Below, piece after piece: positions 5,928 through 6,721 of a DNA stretch of 6,721 bases (its first letter is position 1; every line of letters begins with the position of its first letter). Source of the stretch: Bifidobacterium sp. UBA744 (GTDB lineage Bacteria; Actinomycetota; Actinomycetes; Actinomycetales; Bifidobacteriaceae); contig DBKS01000029.1 of assembly GCA_002298605.1 (NCBI GenBank), positions 13,993 through 20,713 on the forward strand, in the 5' to 3' direction. The notes under the pieces are model-generated. The model did no database searches and was not told the origin of the DNA. It saw only the letters and a list, made by a program, of their open reading frames with translations. The position numbers and the translations under genes were made by a program.

Positions 5928-5946
5928 TGTGATACAAAACGGTTCA

Positions 5947-5973
5947 GAAATCCCCCATTGGATTGAAATCCCC
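5947..5973. repeat. Direct repeat GAAATCCCC x2 upstream of the lipoprotein gene
   Basis: Identical 9-bp copies lie at 5947-5955 and 5965-5973, 18 bp start to start. They fall within the probable transcript leader or promoter-proximal region of the lipoprotein gene. Same-orientation copies with regular spacing suggest a site for a tandem-binding regulator; no regulator gene is in view. Confidence 0.5.
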
Positions 5974-5991
5974 GTTATGAAAAGCATAACA
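5974..5991 (-). promoter_or_regulatory. Candidate extended -10 promoter of the lipoprotein gene inside an inverted repeat
   Basis: On the minus strand, TGTTATGCT (plus 5983-5991) matches an extended -10 (TGnTATnnT). No good -35 lies at standard spacing. The -10 lies in the perfect inverted repeat GTTATG-AAAAG-CATAAC (5974-5990), so a protein bound there would block RNA polymerase. The predicted leader is roughly 80 nt. Confidence 0.38.
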
Positions 5992-6026
5992 TGGCAATTG
6001 CAGGCACATGCCTCCAACGCATTGAT

Positions 6027-6045
6027 TCGTACTCGCTAGGTACGA
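6027..6045. promoter_or_regulatory. Possible operator: 6-bp inverted repeat in the divergent intergenic region
   Basis: TCGTAC (6027-6032) and GTACGA (6040-6045) form a perfect inverted repeat with a 7-bp spacer, a 19-bp site of the size bound by TetR-type dimers. It lies between the divergent lipoprotein and flavodoxin genes. A second small palindrome (AGGCA-CA-TGCCT, 6002-6013) is nearby. Only symmetry supports the call. Confidence 0.35.
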
Positions 6046-6110
6046 CATTCAAGTGACTGTTCCATGTGAATGGCGAGCATGGGAGCGAATAAACTGATTG
6101 TTGATATACC

Positions 6111-6132
6111 GATAATTGGAAGCTATGGGGGA
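6111..6132 (+). promoter_or_regulatory. Candidate -10 and ribosome binding site of the flavodoxin gene
   Basis: GATAAT (6111-6116) is a 5/6 match to the -10 consensus but has no convincing -35 at the usual distance. GGGGGA (6127-6132) lies 6 nt before the ATG at 6139 and supports that start. The transcript leader would be very short if this -10 is used. The sequence around it (6085-6120) is A+T-rich. Confidence 0.35.
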
Positions 6133-6138
6133 TAGCAT

Positions 6139-6663
6139 ATGAACACTGTGATTATATATGGCAGTCAGTATGGCACGACAAGGCAATATGCAGAACGCTT
6201 TGCGGAAATGACGCGTTTCCCGATTATCGACTACAAGAATGTAAAAGCCTTGACTGATTACGATCGGATAATCTATTTTGGCGCTTTATATGCAAGTGGC
6301 GTTAAGGGGCTAAAGGATACGACCAAAAGAATGTCGGCCAACACAAAGCTTATCATCGTGACGGTGGGATTGTCGGATGGACGTAATAAGGAAAATCTGA
6401 CCAATATCAGAAATTCCATACGCCAACAAGTGCCAGAGCGTTTATTGGATACGGCATCCTTTTTTCACCTCAGGGGTGGCATAGATTACAGTCAGTTGAA
6501 TTTCATGCACAAAATCATGATGAAAATGGTTTTTAATTCGCTTAAAAACAAGCCTGATGAAAGCCTTACGCAAGAAGATAAAGAGCTGATAAAAACCTAT
6601 AATAAAAAAATAGATTTCGTTGATTTTGATTCACTCAAACAAATTGCAGAGGCGATTCAATAA
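6139..6663 (+). CDS. Flavodoxin-domain protein, HemG-like (probably horizontally acquired)
   Basis: This 174-residue FMN-binding flavodoxin-fold protein is expected in the cytosol as an electron carrier or oxidoreductase. The phosphate-binding loop YGSQYGTTRQYAE (7-19) and a second flavin loop FGALYASGVKGLKD (47-60) are visible. The C-terminal half (FFHLRGGIDYSQLNFMHKIM, 98-117, then a basic Met-rich helix) lines up with E. coli HemG (its ALRYPRYRWYDRFMIKLIMK region). Length is close to HemG (181). HemG oxidises protoporphyrinogen, but bifidobacteria are not known to make haem, so another redox partner is likely; the reaction cannot be read here. The gene is about 39% G+C against about 60% or more around it, rich in AAA, ATA and AGA/AGG codons, and ends 25 bp from a tRNA 3' end, which points to transfer. 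Confidence 0.85.
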   Translation: MNTVIIYGSQYGTTRQYAERFAEMTRFPIIDYKNVKALTDYDRIIYFGALYASGVKGLKDTTKRMSANTKLIIVTVGLSDGRNKENLTNIRNSIRQQVPERLLDTASFFHLRGGIDYSQLNFMHKIMMKMVFNSLKNKPDESLTQEDKELIKTYNKKIDFVDFDSLKQIAEAIQ

Positions 6664-6687
6664 ATTCCAATGTATCGGCTTTCACGG

Positions 6688-6721
6688 TCGGGCCGGCGGG
6701 ATTCGAACCCGCGACATCCTG
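6688..6721 (-). tRNA. tRNA, 3' part only (probably tRNA-Pro), runs off the window
   Basis: On the minus strand the end of the window reads as variable region, T arm and 3' acceptor. The T stem 6708-6712 pairs with 6696-6700 around the loop TTCGAAT. The acceptor 3' strand CGGCCCG is plus 6689-6695, and the discriminator is A (plus T6688). The following bases are CCG, so CCA is not encoded, unlike the tRNA-Gln in this window. G72 with A73 and an expected C1 fit tRNA-Pro, but the anticodon lies outside the window, so the isotype is an inference. Confidence 0.8.

Noticed and set aside
5383..6039. 218-codon plus-strand frame opposite the lipoprotein start and into the intergenic region
   Set aside because: It is antisense to the signal peptide and domain of the lipoprotein; its composition is Arg/Cys/Gly-rich and it has no ribosome binding site.
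5896..6138. Possible small gene or CRISPR-like repeats in the divergent intergenic region
   Set aside because: The repeats are short, unequal and not regularly spaced, and no small frame with a ribosome binding site was found; a regulatory role fits better.

Overview
The window is about 60% G+C over most of its length. Its gene order and protein sequences point to an Actinomycetota genome, most probably a Bifidobacterium. The grounds are glmU followed by rsfS and a histidine-phosphatase gene, a feo cluster with a small cysteine protein, and GTG or near-GTG starts. The genus is an inference; no 16S or other decisive marker is present.

Layout. (1) Positions 1-633 hold the 3' end of feoB (ferrous iron permease) and, directly after its stop, a small FeoC-like winged-helix/cysteine protein. 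(2) Positions 634-1074 are non-protein-coding and contain a tRNA-Gln(UUG) gene with a promoter, a leader hairpin, and the glmU promoter/leader with a strong 13-bp hairpin. (3) Positions 1075-4653 are a same-strand, tightly packed run: glmU (UDP-GlcNAc synthesis), rsfS (ribosome silencing), a phosphoglycerate-mutase-like histidine phosphatase, and an unrecognised three-helix membrane protein with a Ser/Thr/Pro- then Gly/Ser/Asn-rich tail. (4) A convergent 45-bp junction leads to a minus-strand lipoprotein gene of unknown function. (5) A 243-bp divergent intergenic region packed with inverted and direct repeats separates it from (6) an A+T-rich (about 39% G+C) HemG-like flavodoxin gene. This ends 25 bp before the 3' end of a minus-strand tRNA (probably tRNA-Pro) that runs off the window.

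How it fits together. The left and middle parts are conserved housekeeping: iron uptake, cell-wall precursor supply, and translation control. The membrane protein closes the glmU transcription unit and could be a cell-envelope factor, but nothing in the sequence proves that. The right end looks accessory. The lipoprotein and especially the flavodoxin gene sit beside a tRNA 3' end, a common landing place for foreign DNA, and the flavodoxin gene has base and codon use unlike its neighbours. No complete mobile element, CRISPR array, rRNA or obvious defence system is visible. The less ordinary items are the FeoC-like protein with its own cysteine spacing, the membrane/mucin-like protein, and the transferred-looking lipoprotein/flavodoxin pair with its repeat-rich control region.
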